Below are positions 32,672-42,416 of a stretch of DNA of 64,000 nucleotides, one piece after another. The DNA lies in assembly GCF_025837095.1 (NCBI RefSeq), contig NZ_CP107551.1:3776668-3840667 (forward strand), in the 5' to 3' direction. This stretch comes from Rhodococcus sp. Z13. GTDB taxonomy: Bacteria > Actinomycetota > Actinomycetes > Mycobacteriales > Mycobacteriaceae. The notes under the pieces are model-generated. The model was given only the letters and a program-made list of their open reading frames with translations, ran no database searches and was not told where the DNA came from. Position 1 is the first letter of the stretch. The number at the start of each line of letters is the position of its first letter. Both the position numbers and the translations under genes were made by a program.

Positions 32672-34126
32672 TTATCGCACCCCCACGACCAGCCCTTCGG
32701 CGCTTCTCGCCGCAACCGCGGCGGCCTTCGCGGTGAAAGGGTCGAGGAGGGGGTGCTCGGCTCGCGACCGCCAGTGCCGTACCGACGCGACGGCCGCCGC
32801 GCGGATCTCGTCGGCGCCCGCATCCCCGGCAAGGCCCAGACGCTGCGTCGCACCGATCCCGAAACCACCGACCACGCGCTGCAGTTCGACGACCTCGTCG
32901 TCGGGCAGGGACACCGACGACGAGCGCAGCTTCCCCAGCAGGCGCAGTTCGGCGAAGCCGTGGTCGTCGGCGAGTTCGTGACGTACCGCCGAGAGCAGGT
33001 CGTGGTCGCCGCAGGTACGCAACACCCGTTCGAGCGACAGCAACGCCGAGTGCGTCTTGAGCTGGTCGGCGCGCTGACCGAACTGCACGTCGATCACCTG
33101 GCGCAGTTCGTCGAGGCCGCTGCGGGCGACGAGTTCGGCGGCGAGCGACGGGGAGTCGCGCACCCCCAGCTGGATCAGCAGCACCGCCATGCGGATTCCG
33201 AACAGGCCGAACCGGTCGACGAGGCGCGCCCGCATCTCCGGGTCGACGGGAAGCGGCACGTCGGCGCGGGCGAAACGATCGGCCGACAGCATCGCGACCT
33301 GCAGCTCGTCCGTGGGCACCTGCGACAGGGCCTCGAAGGCCGCGAACTCGCTCTGCCGCAACGTACGTGCCGCCAGGGCCAGCAGCCCCGCGACCGGCAC
33401 GACCGCCTGGCACAGTCCCGTGCGTTCGAGTTCGGCGGTGAACCGCGCCGCGACCTGCGACGCCGACATCATGGCGTCCGCACGACCGGCACCGACCTCG
33501 TCGGCGCGCGAGACCACCCCGATGATGCCGAGCGGCCCCGACTCGCCCCCGACGTGCCGGCCGATCCGTTCCAGGAACTCGACGTCGGCGGCGCCGAGGG
33601 TGCGCATGAGGTAGACGACGGCGTCGGCACCCGAGGCCGCTTCCTCGGGGGTGAGCAGCGCGAGGGTGCGGGCCGAGACGTCCTGCGACAGCGACGACGT
33701 GCCCGGGGTGTCGATGATCGTGGTCTGTGCCAGTGCGCTGGAAGGCCATTCGACGTCGATGAAGTCGACGCGGTCGGCGGTGAGCTCACCCAGGTCGAAG
33801 GTGAGGCGCCCGTCGGGCCGGTGGACCGGCACGGGGAGGCTGCGGTCGCCGTCGAACCAGGCCGTCACCGACGGGGCGGGCCCGTTGCGGTACCAGGTGA
33901 CGACGCGGGTGCACTCGGTGGCGTCGGTGGGTGCGATGTCCTGTCCGACAAGGGCATTGAGCAGAGTCGACTTGCCGGCCTTGAGCGAGCCGGCGAGCGC
34001 GATCCGCAGCGGCTGGTCGAGACGCCCGGCGCATTCGGCGAGCTGCGCGGCGACGTGCGGGTCGGCGCCGTAGAGGCCCCGGGCCCGGGTGACGAGATCG
34101 CGGGCCCGGTCGAGCGCGGCGCTCAC
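32672..34126 (-). CDS. iniC: IniC, dynamin-like GTPase
   Basis: A 484-aa dynamin-like GTPase. The P-loop is GSLKAGKST (46-54); the DTPG of switch 2 occurs in TTIIDTPGTSSL and the G4-type motif SRAD in GVVSRADEV. The C-terminal half is helical (stalk-like) and has no membrane span. In mycobacteria IniC partners IniA in responses to cell-wall inhibitors. The ATG (34126) overlaps the iniA stop by four bases (ATGA). The gene ends 30 bases from the end of the small Cys gene. Confidence 0.9.
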   Translation of the reverse strand: MSAALDRARDLVTRARGLYGADPHVAAQLAECAGRLDQPLRIALAGSLKAGKSTLLNALVGQDIAPTDATECTRVVTWYRNGPAPSVTAWFDGDRSLPVPVHRPDGRLTFDLGELTADRVDFIDVEWPSSALAQTTIIDTPGTSSLSQDVSARTLALLTPEEAASGADAVVYLMRTLGAADVEFLERIGRHVGGESGPLGIIGVVSRADEVGAGRADAMMSASQVAARFTAELERTGLCQAVVPVAGLLALAARTLRQSEFAAFEALSQVPTDELQVAMLSADRFARADVPLPVDPEMRARLVDRFGLFGIRMAVLLIQLGVRDSPSLAAELVARSGLDELRQVIDVQFGQRADQLKTHSALLSLERVLRTCGDHDLLSAVRHELADDHGFAELRLLGKLRSSSVSLPDDEVVELQRVVGGFGIGATQRLGLAGDAGADEIRAAAVASVRHWRSRAEHPLLDPFTAKAAAVAARSAEGLVVGVR

Positions 34127-35880
34127 TGCGCTGCCCCGGCGAGTTCGGCGGCGCGGGAACGCAGTTCGGACAGCGCCGCGACGTGCGCGTCGAGTTCTGC
34201 GATGCGCTGCCGGCGTTCCTGCTGCTGCACCGTCGCGGCGTGCTGGGCCGCTTCGAGGGATTCGTTGAGCGACCGCAGGGTCTGGTCGGCGATCTCGGTG
34301 AAGTGGTCGCGCAACTGACGTTGGATCAGCCGCAGCCGGTCCTTGGATTCCTTGCCGACCTGGAAGCTCACGTCGTCGGTGAACTTGCGGATGGCGTTCT
34401 TCGCGTCGGCGCGGCGCTTGCCGAGCCGCACCTGCTTGTCGTCGCGGTAGGCCTTGGTGCCCAGCACCAATCCGGCCCCCACCGAGATCGGGTTGACGAG
34501 CGCCATGCCCATCAGGGTGGTGACGAGCCCGAACATCAGCACACCGCCGTAGGAACCCTTCAACCCGACGAGCACCTTCTGCCCGATGCCGATGCGGCCG
34601 GATTCGAGGTCGGAGAGGTCATCGACGGGTTCGAGCAGCCCCGACAGGTCGCCGAGGTGCAGTGACGGCAGGGCCGCGTCGTCGTCGATGGCGAAGTGCT
34701 CGGCGACCTTCGCGGCGAGTTCCTCCGCGCGTTCGTGCGCCCACACGAAGTTGTCGCCGACCGATTCGGCGACCCGCTCGGCGAGCCACTGCCCGAGCCG
34801 CGGCCACTCCTTGCCGGGATCGCACTCGTCCACCGACGCCTCGGCGTCGCGGGTGACCTTGCGCAACCGGTCGCGCAGGTCGTGGTCGATGTCGGCGGCG
34901 AGATCGGCGATGCCGTCGGCGAGGGTGACCTGCCAGCGCGCCGCGCGGGTGCGCAGTGCCTCGGTGGCCGCGCGGGCCCGGTTCAGTTCCTCGACGGCGG
35001 CGGAAGCGGATTCGGGATCGCGGAGGGCGGCGAGTTCGCTCTCGCAACCCAGCGCGAGGTGGTCGACGACCATCTTCACGTCGTGCACGACGGACAGCCG
35101 CGCCGCGTCGGCGTTGCGCGCGACGACCTGTTCGCGCAGGAAGCCGTAGACCGCGTCGAAGCCCGATTCCTCGTGCAGCGACGCGTCGTCCGTGCGCAGC
35201 GCGAATTCGCGCAGCAGCGACGAGATCGGCAACAGGGGCACATCGAAACCGGCTCGTTCGAGATGACCGAGGTCGGCGGCGACGATGTCGCGCCAGTGCG
35301 GGTACAGATCGGTCTTGGTGACGAGCACCGCCGACGCCGGGCACAGGGAGTGCACCTGCCGCAGGAACGACATCTCGGGTGCGGTGAACTCCTGGCTGGC
35401 ATCCGAGACGACGAACACCGCGTCGGCGGCCGCGATCAGGGTCAGGGTGGCGGCGGTGTGCGGATTTCCGTGCCCACCCACGCCGGGGGTGTCGACGAAC
35501 ACGAGTCCGTCGGCGAGCAGCGGGCTCGGCGCGCTGATCTCGAGCCGTTCCTCCCCCACCGCGACCTGCTGCAGTTCGGGGCCGTGCTGCACGACGGTGG
35601 GGACGGCGGTGGTCTCGTCGTCGCCGACGGAGCACACCTCGAGCCCGAGCAGGGAGTTGACGAAGCGGCTCTTGCCCTGGTTCAGGCCGCCGACGACGAC
35701 CACCCGCAACCGCGGGTCGGCGACCTTCGTGCGGGCGGCCGTCAGACGGTCGGTGAGGTCGCCGCGACCGGCTCCTCGGGACCGGTCGATTGCGGAATCG
35801 ATCAGATTCAGTAGCGCCGACCGGCGCTGTGACGTTTCGGGCGCCGACCGGCGCGCGGATGTTTCGGATGGGTGCTGCAT
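34123..35880 (-). CDS. iniA: IniA, membrane dynamin-like protein
   Basis: A 585-aa bacterial dynamin-like protein. GTPase motifs are GGLNQGKS (64-71), the VDTPGVGGHGN switch and VTKTDLY. Two hydrophobic stretches near the C-terminal third (YGGVLMFGLVTTLMGMALV and ISVGAGLVLG) provide the membrane paddle. A terminal coiled-coil ends EAAQHAATVQQQERRQRIAEL. IniA remodels membranes and is induced by isoniazid in mycobacteria. It has no strong ribosome site (ATG 35880, weak GAG). It sits between iniB (72 bases upstream) and iniC (4-base overlap). Confidence 0.91.
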   Translation of the reverse strand: MQHPSETSARRSAPETSQRRSALLNLIDSAIDRSRGAGRGDLTDRLTAARTKVADPRLRVVVVGGLNQGKSRFVNSLLGLEVCSVGDDETTAVPTVVQHGPELQQVAVGEERLEISAPSPLLADGLVFVDTPGVGGHGNPHTAATLTLIAAADAVFVVSDASQEFTAPEMSFLRQVHSLCPASAVLVTKTDLYPHWRDIVAADLGHLERAGFDVPLLPISSLLREFALRTDDASLHEESGFDAVYGFLREQVVARNADAARLSVVHDVKMVVDHLALGCESELAALRDPESASAAVEELNRARAATEALRTRAARWQVTLADGIADLAADIDHDLRDRLRKVTRDAEASVDECDPGKEWPRLGQWLAERVAESVGDNFVWAHERAEELAAKVAEHFAIDDDAALPSLHLGDLSGLLEPVDDLSDLESGRIGIGQKVLVGLKGSYGGVLMFGLVTTLMGMALVNPISVGAGLVLGTKAYRDDKQVRLGKRRADAKNAIRKFTDDVSFQVGKESKDRLRLIQRQLRDHFTEIADQTLRSLNESLEAAQHAATVQQQERRQRIAELDAHVAALSELRSRAAELAGAAQ

Positions 35881-35951
35881 GGGCTGCGTCGACTCGCCTT
35901 CCGTCGGTGCCGGCTCCGGTCATTATGTCCCGGAGCCGGCGGACGTGCGGG

Positions 35952-37874
35952 TCAGGGCAGCGGTTCGTCGAGGTCGGCCGTCTCGGGTGCACCGAGGGAG
36001 GTCTCCATCCCGGCGCCGCCGAAGAGGCTGCCGCCGACGTTCGTGGTCATCCCCAGGCCACCCGACCCGAACAGGCCGGCCGCGGTCTCGATCGAGCCGG
36101 TGATGCTGTCGTCGATCGACCCGAAGACGTCCTCGCCGACCGACGCCCAGCTCTCGGCCGCACCGGACAGGCCGCCGCCGATCTGCGTGGTGAGTTCGGT
36201 GGAGACGTCGGAGGTCAGGCCCGCCGAGAGGTCGGCGACGGCCTGGGTGCTGCCGGTGAGTCCGGCCGAGAGGTCGGCACCGAGAGCGGTCGCACCCGAC
36301 ACCGCCGTGCCGAGACCGGCACCCAGGCCGGCACCGAGGTCGGCACCGAGGTCGCCGACCGCGCCGAGTTCCCCGGCCGCCCCGAGTGCGCCGTCGAGGG
36401 CGTAGCCGAGCTGGCCGGTGGCTTCGGCGCCGGCGCCGAGGCTGCCGCCGATGGTGGTGGCGAGCTGGGCACCGAGGTCGGCTCCGGTGTCGAGCGACAC
36501 CGACCCGGCCGCCGCATCGAGGGCGGTGCCGAGCTGCAGACCGAGATCGGCTCCGGCCGACCCGCCGACGGAGAACGCCGAACCCAGCACCGAGGACAGG
36601 TCGGTGCCGGTCGCCGCGGTCGATCCGATGGCGATGTTCAGCGCCGACGACAGTTCGACGGTCGTGCCGGTTCCGAGGCCGAGGGCACCACCGAGCACGC
36701 CGCCGACGAGGGTGCCGAGTTCGACCCCGCCGTCGACCTCGGTGCCACCGGTGAGCACCGCGTCGAGGTCCACACCGCCGAGCAGCCCGCCCTCGGCGCT
36801 GCTGTCGAGGACCGCGCCGAGCGCCGCACCGAGGTCGCCGGCGGCGGCACCACCGGCACCGAGCAGCGCCGACAGGGAGGCACCGAGACCGAGGGTCGCG
36901 CCGACACCGGCGTCGAGTCCCGCTCCGAGATCGGCGCCGAGTCCACCGGCGACGTCGAGCGCCGAGTTCAGGACCCCGCCCAGGGCGCCACCGAGCGCGC
37001 CGGTCAGGTCGGCGCCGACACCGAGGGCGCCGCCGAGGGTGGTGCCGAGCGCGGCACCGAGGTCGAGGCCGCCGGCCAGCGCGGTGTTCAGGTCGGTCGA
37101 GAACTGCCCGCCCAGGGACACCGCGGAGTCGAGTACCCCGCCGAGCGCGGTGCCGACGGAGGCACCCAGCTCACCGCCGACGCCGAGGGCCGCTTCGAGG
37201 GTGGTGGCGAGGTCGGCGCCGAGACCGCCCGTCGCCGCGATGGCCGCGTCGATCGCGGCGGCGAGGTCGGCGGCCGCGCCGACACCGAGGCCGAGTCCGC
37301 CCTCGAGGGCGCCGGCCAGGGTGCCGCCGATGTCGAGTCCGAGGTCGAGCGATCCGCCCAGGCCCAGTGCGGTGTCGAGGGCACCGCCGAGCGCCGCACC
37401 GAGGGAGGCGCCGAGGTCACCGCCGGCGCCGAGGGCGGCTCCGAGCGTCCCGCCGAGATCGAGACCGAGCTGCGAGTCGACGTTGCCGCCGGCGTTCGCG
37501 CCGAGGCCCAGGCCGCCTCCGAGGCTTCCGCCCAGACCGAGGCCACCGCCGAGGCTTCCGCCCAGGCCGAGGCCGACGCCGAGTCCCAGGCTGCCGCCCA
37601 GGCCGGCCGCGCCACCGAGCCCGGCGGCAGCGCCACCGGCCAGCGACGCACCCGCGTTCGCGGCGCCGTTCAACGCGGCGGTGAGTTCGGAGACGGAACC
37701 GGCGAACAGTCCACTGTCGGCGACGAGGGGCGCCACCGCGACGATGTCGGCGTGGCACACGTCGCCGAGTCCGGCCTCGGCGAGGACGGTCTCGGGGTCG
37801 GCGCAGTACCGGGCGAGTTCCTTCTCGTCGCGGAACAGGCTGAGGATGAAGTCGAGTACGGCGTTGGTGGCCAT
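35952..37874 (-). CDS. iniB: IniB-like Gly/Ala-rich repetitive protein
   Basis: A 640-aa protein. Residues 1-60 form an N-terminal IniB domain (MATNAVLDFILSLFRDEKELARYCADPETVLAEAGL). The rest is almost entirely Gly, Ala, Leu, Ser and Asp arranged in irregular repeats such as LGAALG, GAGLDAG and GVDLDAVL. No signal peptide was seen. It is the first gene of iniBAC, which responds to cell-wall stress. ATG 37874 has AGGAGA upstream, and TAGCGT (37907-37912 on the other strand) is a probable -10. The upstream gap contains six G-runs and two direct copies of a GGCCCCCTGAT block. The long reading frame on the opposite strand is an artefact of this repetitive composition. Confidence 0.86.
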   Translation of the reverse strand: MATNAVLDFILSLFRDEKELARYCADPETVLAEAGLGDVCHADIVAVAPLVADSGLFAGSVSELTAALNGAANAGASLAGGAAAGLGGAAGLGGSLGLGVGLGLGGSLGGGLGLGGSLGGGLGLGANAGGNVDSQLGLDLGGTLGAALGAGGDLGASLGAALGGALDTALGLGGSLDLGLDIGGTLAGALEGGLGLGVGAAADLAAAIDAAIAATGGLGADLATTLEAALGVGGELGASVGTALGGVLDSAVSLGGQFSTDLNTALAGGLDLGAALGTTLGGALGVGADLTGALGGALGGVLNSALDVAGGLGADLGAGLDAGVGATLGLGASLSALLGAGGAAAGDLGAALGAVLDSSAEGGLLGGVDLDAVLTGGTEVDGGVELGTLVGGVLGGALGLGTGTTVELSSALNIAIGSTAATGTDLSSVLGSAFSVGGSAGADLGLQLGTALDAAAGSVSLDTGADLGAQLATTIGGSLGAGAEATGQLGYALDGALGAAGELGAVGDLGADLGAGLGAGLGTAVSGATALGADLSAGLTGSTQAVADLSAGLTSDVSTELTTQIGGGLSGAAESWASVGEDVFGSIDDSITGSIETAAGLFGSGGLGMTTNVGGSLFGGAGMETSLGAPETADLDEPLP

Positions 37875-37941
37875 CGCGGATCTCCTGATCTCGGGGTCTG
37901 TCGTCGACGCTACGAATCCGGCGGTCGCGGGCACAGGGGGA

Positions 37942-38025
37942 ACGGCCCCCTGATTGCCGCGGGGCATTGGGGGATCGGGGATTGGGGGCATCGGGGGCAT
38001 TAGGGGATCGGCCCCCTGATCGGCG
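37942..38025. promoter_or_regulatory. G-run array and direct repeats between iniB and the Hsp70-like gene
   Basis: Six runs of four or five G begin at 37961, 37969, 37977, 37984, 37993 and 38003, one every 7-10 bases on the plus strand. Two copies of CGGCCCCCTGAT occur at 37943 and 38009. The same gap has CTCCCG-N3-CGGGAG at 38040-38054. This could be a G-quadruplex or a ladder of short boxes for the IniR regulator encoded nearby. Confidence 0.5.
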
Positions 38026-38124
38026 GTGGAGGCTAACGACTCCCGTGACGGGAGCGACAGGCTGTTCGAGACCGAACGGAACTACATCGGCGGACAGGGG
38101 TCCGCCCGGACCCCGGGAGCGTGC

Positions 38125-39948
38125 ATGTACTCAGGACTCGGCGTCACCATCGGGTCGGCGAATTCGCTGGCCGTGACCGTGTTCGATCGCGCCGGTTCCC
38201 GCGACCCGCAACTGTTGTCGGCCCCCACCGAACTGCACGTCCCCGCCGGGGGCACCCCCGTCCTCGGCAGCGGGGAACCCGCCCCGGGCACCGAGGTGCT
38301 CACCGGATTCCCGGCGCGCGTGGGCGACCCGGTCGGCATCCTCACCGACGACGGCTCGACCCACCTCGGCGAGGACCTCGTCGCCGCGACCCTCGCCGAC
38401 CTGCAGCGACGCACACTCGGCGACGCCCTCGCCCCGACGATGCTGGCCCACCCCGCGACCTGGTCGGCGCACGCCGTCGACTCGCTGCACGCCGCACTCG
38501 ACCGTGCGGGGGTGTCCGCGTCGACGCTGTCCGAGCCGGTCGCGGCGGCGCGCTGGTTCGAGACCGTCCACGGCGCCCCCGGCGACGACGTCACGGTCGT
38601 GTACGACCTCGGCGCGCGGGGCCTCGACGTCGCGGTGATCGGGCACGGCGCGCAGCCCACGCTGCTGGGACGCCCCCTGACCGGCGACGACCTGTCGGGC
38701 GACCACCTCGACCATCTCGTCACCACCTACCTGCTCGAGGAACTCGGTGCCGCCGCGGCGGGCCTCGATCCGTTCGCGCCCGAGACGGTCGCCGCCCTCG
38801 CCGGGTTCCGGGCGCACTGCCGCGCGGCGAGGGAGGCCCTGTCGAGCGACACCGAGACGGTCGTCCCGCTCGCGCTGCCGGGCGTCCGCCGCGACGTGCG
38901 GCTGGTGCGCGGGGAGTTCGAGGAGCTGGCCCGCGGGCCGCTCGAGGCGTCGCTCGTGCTGGTGCAGGACGCGCTGCGCGCCGCGGGCGTCGACCTGTCC
39001 GATGTGGGACGGGTGCTGTTGACGGGTGGCGGGTCGTCCACTCCGCTGGTCACCGAGCTGATCTCGTCGGAGCTGGGTCTGCCGGTCGTGATGGCCGCAC
39101 GCCCCGCCTTCACCGCGGCGCACGGTGCGGCGCTGGCGGCCGCCGCGCCCGTCGCCGAGCGGACCCCTGCGATGTCGCGGCTCGCCCCGGTCGAGGAGGA
39201 CGACGCCGCGACCGTCGTCCTGCCCGCCGTCACCGAAGCGACTGCGGCCCCCGAGCCGGTCGCCGCCCACCGGCCCGCCGTCGTCGACACCACCGCGAGC
39301 GGGTCCCGCGGTCGCCGGTTCGCGCTGGTCGGGGCCGCGGTGGCGGCGGTGGCCGTCCTCGCCGGCGGGGGCCTGGCGCTGGGCACCCTGTCGTCGGAGG
39401 CCGACACCCCGGGCACAGGCACCCGCCCGACGACGGAGACCGTCGCCGAGAACACCGGCTCGCCCGCGCCCACGACCGGGGCGGTCGTCGCAGAACCCGG
39501 TACGACGCAGTCGACCGCACCCGGGACCACGGAGACGGTGCGGGTGGTGAACTCCGACGGCTCGGTGACCGTCGTGCCGGTCGCGGCGACACCGGGCACC
39601 CCCGGCGCTCCCGCTCCGGCGAACCCGGCCGCCGTACCCGCCGGGGAGACCCCCGCACCGGACGGCAGCACCCCGGCGCCCGAGTCCCCGGCCGCGCCCG
39701 CCCCCGAGGTCCCCGCGGTCCCCCAGCCGACGCAGCAGCAGCCTGCTCCCGCTCCCGCTCCGGCGCCGTCGGCTCCGCAGTCGGGTGTCGGTGACGCGCT
39801 GACCGGTGCCGGTCGCGGTGCGGGTGCCGTTGTCGAGGGTGTGGGCAACGGTCTCGGCCGGGTGCTCGACGGCACCGGCAACGTCGTCGGTGGTGTCCTC
39901 GGTGGCACCGGCCAGGTCGTGGGCGGTCTGCTCGGAACCGGGCGCTGA
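38125..39948 (+). CDS. Membrane-anchored Hsp70-like protein 1
   Basis: A 607-aa protein in three parts: an Hsp70/actin-like ATPase fold (about 1-340) with V-x-V-V-Y-D-L-G-A-R-G-L-D and DVGRVLLTGGGSSTPLV; one membrane span (about residues 395-420, FALVGAAVAAVAVLAGGGLALG); and a Pro/Ala-rich, probably extracellular tail (about 425-560) ending in glycine-rich repeats. It resembles DnaK only in the core; the GTTNS phosphate loop is degenerate. The ATG at 38125 follows GGGAGCGTGC. It is divergent from iniB, and its stop lies 8 bases before the iniR start, so it is probably co-transcribed with iniR. The paralogues at 42407 and 57090 have the same layout. Confidence 0.78.
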   Translation: MYSGLGVTIGSANSLAVTVFDRAGSRDPQLLSAPTELHVPAGGTPVLGSGEPAPGTEVLTGFPARVGDPVGILTDDGSTHLGEDLVAATLADLQRRTLGDALAPTMLAHPATWSAHAVDSLHAALDRAGVSASTLSEPVAAARWFETVHGAPGDDVTVVYDLGARGLDVAVIGHGAQPTLLGRPLTGDDLSGDHLDHLVTTYLLEELGAAAAGLDPFAPETVAALAGFRAHCRAAREALSSDTETVVPLALPGVRRDVRLVRGEFEELARGPLEASLVLVQDALRAAGVDLSDVGRVLLTGGGSSTPLVTELISSELGLPVVMAARPAFTAAHGAALAAAAPVAERTPAMSRLAPVEEDDAATVVLPAVTEATAAPEPVAAHRPAVVDTTASGSRGRRFALVGAAVAAVAVLAGGGLALGTLSSEADTPGTGTRPTTETVAENTGSPAPTTGAVVAEPGTTQSTAPGTTETVRVVNSDGSVTVVPVAATPGTPGAPAPANPAAVPAGETPAPDGSTPAPESPAAPAPEVPAVPQPTQQQPAPAPAPAPSAPQSGVGDALTGAGRGAGAVVEGVGNGLGRVLDGTGNVVGGVLGGTGQVVGGLLGTGR

Positions 39949-39956
39949 TCGCTGCC

Positions 39957-42416
39957 ATGACGTCCGCCCCCTCCCTGCCCCAGCGACCCGTACCGCGCGA
40001 GGTCACGCGCGTCGTCTCGGCGACCGCTCCCCCGAGCCTGCTGCTGGTCGGTGGCGCGGGGACGGGGAAATCCGCTGTGCTGGCGTCGCTCCGGGAACGG
40101 ATCGGCGCCGCGCGGGTGGTCGACGACGCGCACCGGCTCACCGCCGGCGAACTGGACGAGCTGATCGCGGGTGCCGCCGGGGCGGCAGGGCTCGTCGTCG
40201 CCACCGAACCTCGACCGCACCGCCCCGAAATCCGTGCTCTCGCAGCCGCGTTCGCCGCGCACGGCAGCGTCGTCGAACTGCGGAACTGGACGGCGCGTGA
40301 AACCGCCGGTCGGGCAGCGTCGTTCGGACTGCAGTTGGCACCGCCGCAGGTGCGGTCCCTGCACCGGCTCACCGGTGGCGTGCCCGCGCTGGTGGACACC
40401 GCCCTCGACGCGGTGCGCACCGAGACCGACGTGCGACGGGCCGTCGCCGAGCGCATCCGCATGCAGCTCGCCACCGACCGGGATCTCGCGGCGGTCCTCG
40501 CCCTCGTCGAACTCGGAGTGGCCCTGGATCCCGGTGAGGTCGCCGCCGTGCTCGACCTGCCCGCCGACCGGGCCCTCGATCTCGTCGACACCGGCCGCGC
40601 GAGCGGCCTGCTCGATCCCGACGAGAACCTCGTCCCCGGCGCCGCGGGCATCCCCGCAGCCGCGGTCGGGCGGCACGGACTGCACGCCTCGGCGCGGCGT
40701 CTGCTCTCGACGCGGCTCGAGGCCGGCACCCTCACCCCGCGTCTCGCCCGCAGCCTCGCCGGAATCGGGCTCACCGACCCGCATCTCGCCGACCATCTCG
40801 TCGCCCTGGCCGCCGGCGCCGCACCAGGCGAGGCCGCCGACCTGCTCGATGCCGCGATCACCGCGGGTGCCGACCCGGCCGCGCTGGCCGTGCCCCGCGC
40901 GGAGGTCGCCTTCGCCGCAGGGGATCTCACGACCGCCGCACAGCTCGCCGACCGGCTGCTGGAACGGTGCGAGGGTCTCGACGTCGACGACGTGCGGGCC
41001 GCCACCCGGATCTCGGCGAGCGTCGCCGCCCAGCGCGGCATGCTCGACCGCAGCGCCGACCTGTTCGAATGGCTCGGTCCCGACCGCGCCGGTGGGGACG
41101 CCCCGATCGCCGCGGCCGTGCTGCTCGCCGCCGGTCGTCCGGACGCCGCCCGGCATCTGCGTTCCGCCGTCGCCGCGGGGGCACCCACTTCGTCGGTGTC
41201 CGCTGCGCGCCTGGTCGAGGAGGGCCTGCGCGAATCGGTGGGCGGCGACGGCCGCGTCGCGATGAACCGGCTCACCCGCGCCCTGACGAGCCTCGACGGG
41301 GAGACGACCTCCCGGGCCTGGCCCGACGGCGCCGACGCGATCGCCGCACTGCTGTGCCTGCACTCGGGCGAACTCGACCACGCCCGCGCGCTGCTCGCCC
41401 GCCCCGCCGTCCCCACCGTGCGCAACCGGCTGCTCGCGGCGTGGGCCGACCTGCTCGGCGGGGACCTCGCCGCCGCGACCACGGCCGCCGAACGCCTCGC
41501 CCCCGAGGTGAGCGCCGGACGCGACCTCCTCTTCCTCCATGCCCTGCAGGTGGGGCTGGCGCGACGCAGCGGCGACCTCGGTGCCCTGACGATGCGGTGG
41601 CGTGCCGCGCAGGGTGTCGTCGCCGAGTACTCCGTCGACCTGTTCGGGTTGCTGCCGCTCGGTGAACTGTGGCTGGCGGCGGTGCGCGTCGGGGAACCGG
41701 ACCGCGTCGCCCATCTCGTCGCCGATGCCCGCCGGCTGCTGGCGACGCTCGGCGAACCGCCGCTGTGGGGTGCGGCGCTGCACTGGTACGGGGTGCAGGC
41801 CGCGATCGCCGCGAACCGGCCGTCCGATCTGGTGCCGCACGCCCGCGCCCTCGCGCTGGCCGCCGAGTCCACCGCCTATGCCGCGGTGCTCGCCCGGGCC
41901 GGGCAGGCCTGGCTCGGGGTGCTGCGCGGCGACGTGGACACGCGTCGGGTGCGGGAAGCGGCCGAGGCGCTCGCCGCGGTGGGGCTGCCCTGGGACGGCG
42001 CCAAGCTCGCCGGCGAGGCCGCGCTGCGCGCCGAGGACACCGCCGCCGCCACCGGATTGCTGCAGATCGCGCGGGACATCCGCCAGAACGGCCGCGTCGT
42101 GCGGACCCCCGCGGACACCCCGCCGAGTGCCCCGGACGACGAGCGACCGTCGGCGCCGACGGTTCCGGGGCCGTTGTCGGAGCGGGAAGCGCAGGTCGCC
42201 GACCTGGTCGTTTCCGGGCTGACTTACCGCGAGGTGGGCAATCACCTGTACATTTCCGCGAAGACCGTGGAACATCACGTCGCCCGTATCCGTCGTCGGC
42301 TCGGCGCCGGTTCCCGCTCGGAGTTGCTGTCTCTGCTGCGGGCCATGGGGCACGGCACGGATGCACACCGTCACACACACTCCGATGGAAATGGAGGGAC
42401 ACCGGCATGTCCGTAG
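39957..42416 (+). CDS. iniR: IniR-like STAND/LuxR transcriptional regulator
   Basis: An 819-aa regulator. It has an N-terminal P-loop ATPase (VGGAGTGKSAVLAS, 31-44; no clean Walker B), a long TPR-like helical region (about 250-720) and a C-terminal LuxR HTH (SEREAQVADLVVSGLTYREVGNHLYISAKTVEHHVARIRRRL, about 742-783). This MalT-like build and its place beside iniBAC match IniR of mycobacteria, where it is reported to control iniBAC, possibly sensing trehalose-like sugars. The start is ATG 39957. The last ten bases overlap the next gene, so the two are coupled. The HTH target may be the G-rich array at 37961-38006. Confidence 0.85.
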   Translation: MTSAPSLPQRPVPREVTRVVSATAPPSLLLVGGAGTGKSAVLASLRERIGAARVVDDAHRLTAGELDELIAGAAGAAGLVVATEPRPHRPEIRALAAAFAAHGSVVELRNWTARETAGRAASFGLQLAPPQVRSLHRLTGGVPALVDTALDAVRTETDVRRAVAERIRMQLATDRDLAAVLALVELGVALDPGEVAAVLDLPADRALDLVDTGRASGLLDPDENLVPGAAGIPAAAVGRHGLHASARRLLSTRLEAGTLTPRLARSLAGIGLTDPHLADHLVALAAGAAPGEAADLLDAAITAGADPAALAVPRAEVAFAAGDLTTAAQLADRLLERCEGLDVDDVRAATRISASVAAQRGMLDRSADLFEWLGPDRAGGDAPIAAAVLLAAGRPDAARHLRSAVAAGAPTSSVSAARLVEEGLRESVGGDGRVAMNRLTRALTSLDGETTSRAWPDGADAIAALLCLHSGELDHARALLARPAVPTVRNRLLAAWADLLGGDLAAATTAAERLAPEVSAGRDLLFLHALQVGLARRSGDLGALTMRWRAAQGVVAEYSVDLFGLLPLGELWLAAVRVGEPDRVAHLVADARRLLATLGEPPLWGAALHWYGVQAAIAANRPSDLVPHARALALAAESTAYAAVLARAGQAWLGVLRGDVDTRRVREAAEALAAVGLPWDGAKLAGEAALRAEDTAAATGLLQIARDIRQNGRVVRTPADTPPSAPDDERPSAPTVPGPLSEREAQVADLVVSGLTYREVGNHLYISAKTVEHHVARIRRRLGAGSRSELLSLLRAMGHGTDAHRHTHSDGNGGTPACP

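Noticed and set aside
35790-38003. Long plus-strand frame rich in Gly, Glu and Arg opposite iniB
   Set aside because: It is an artefact of the Gly/Ala-rich repeats of iniB read backwards; no start site or family, whereas iniB has a real N-terminal domain.
38727-42380. Very long open frame on the minus strand (over 1200 codons)
   Set aside because: It is the complement of iniR and of the Hsp70-like gene. Its translation is low-complexity Arg/Gly/Pro, and the plus-strand genes have clear domains and coupled starts.
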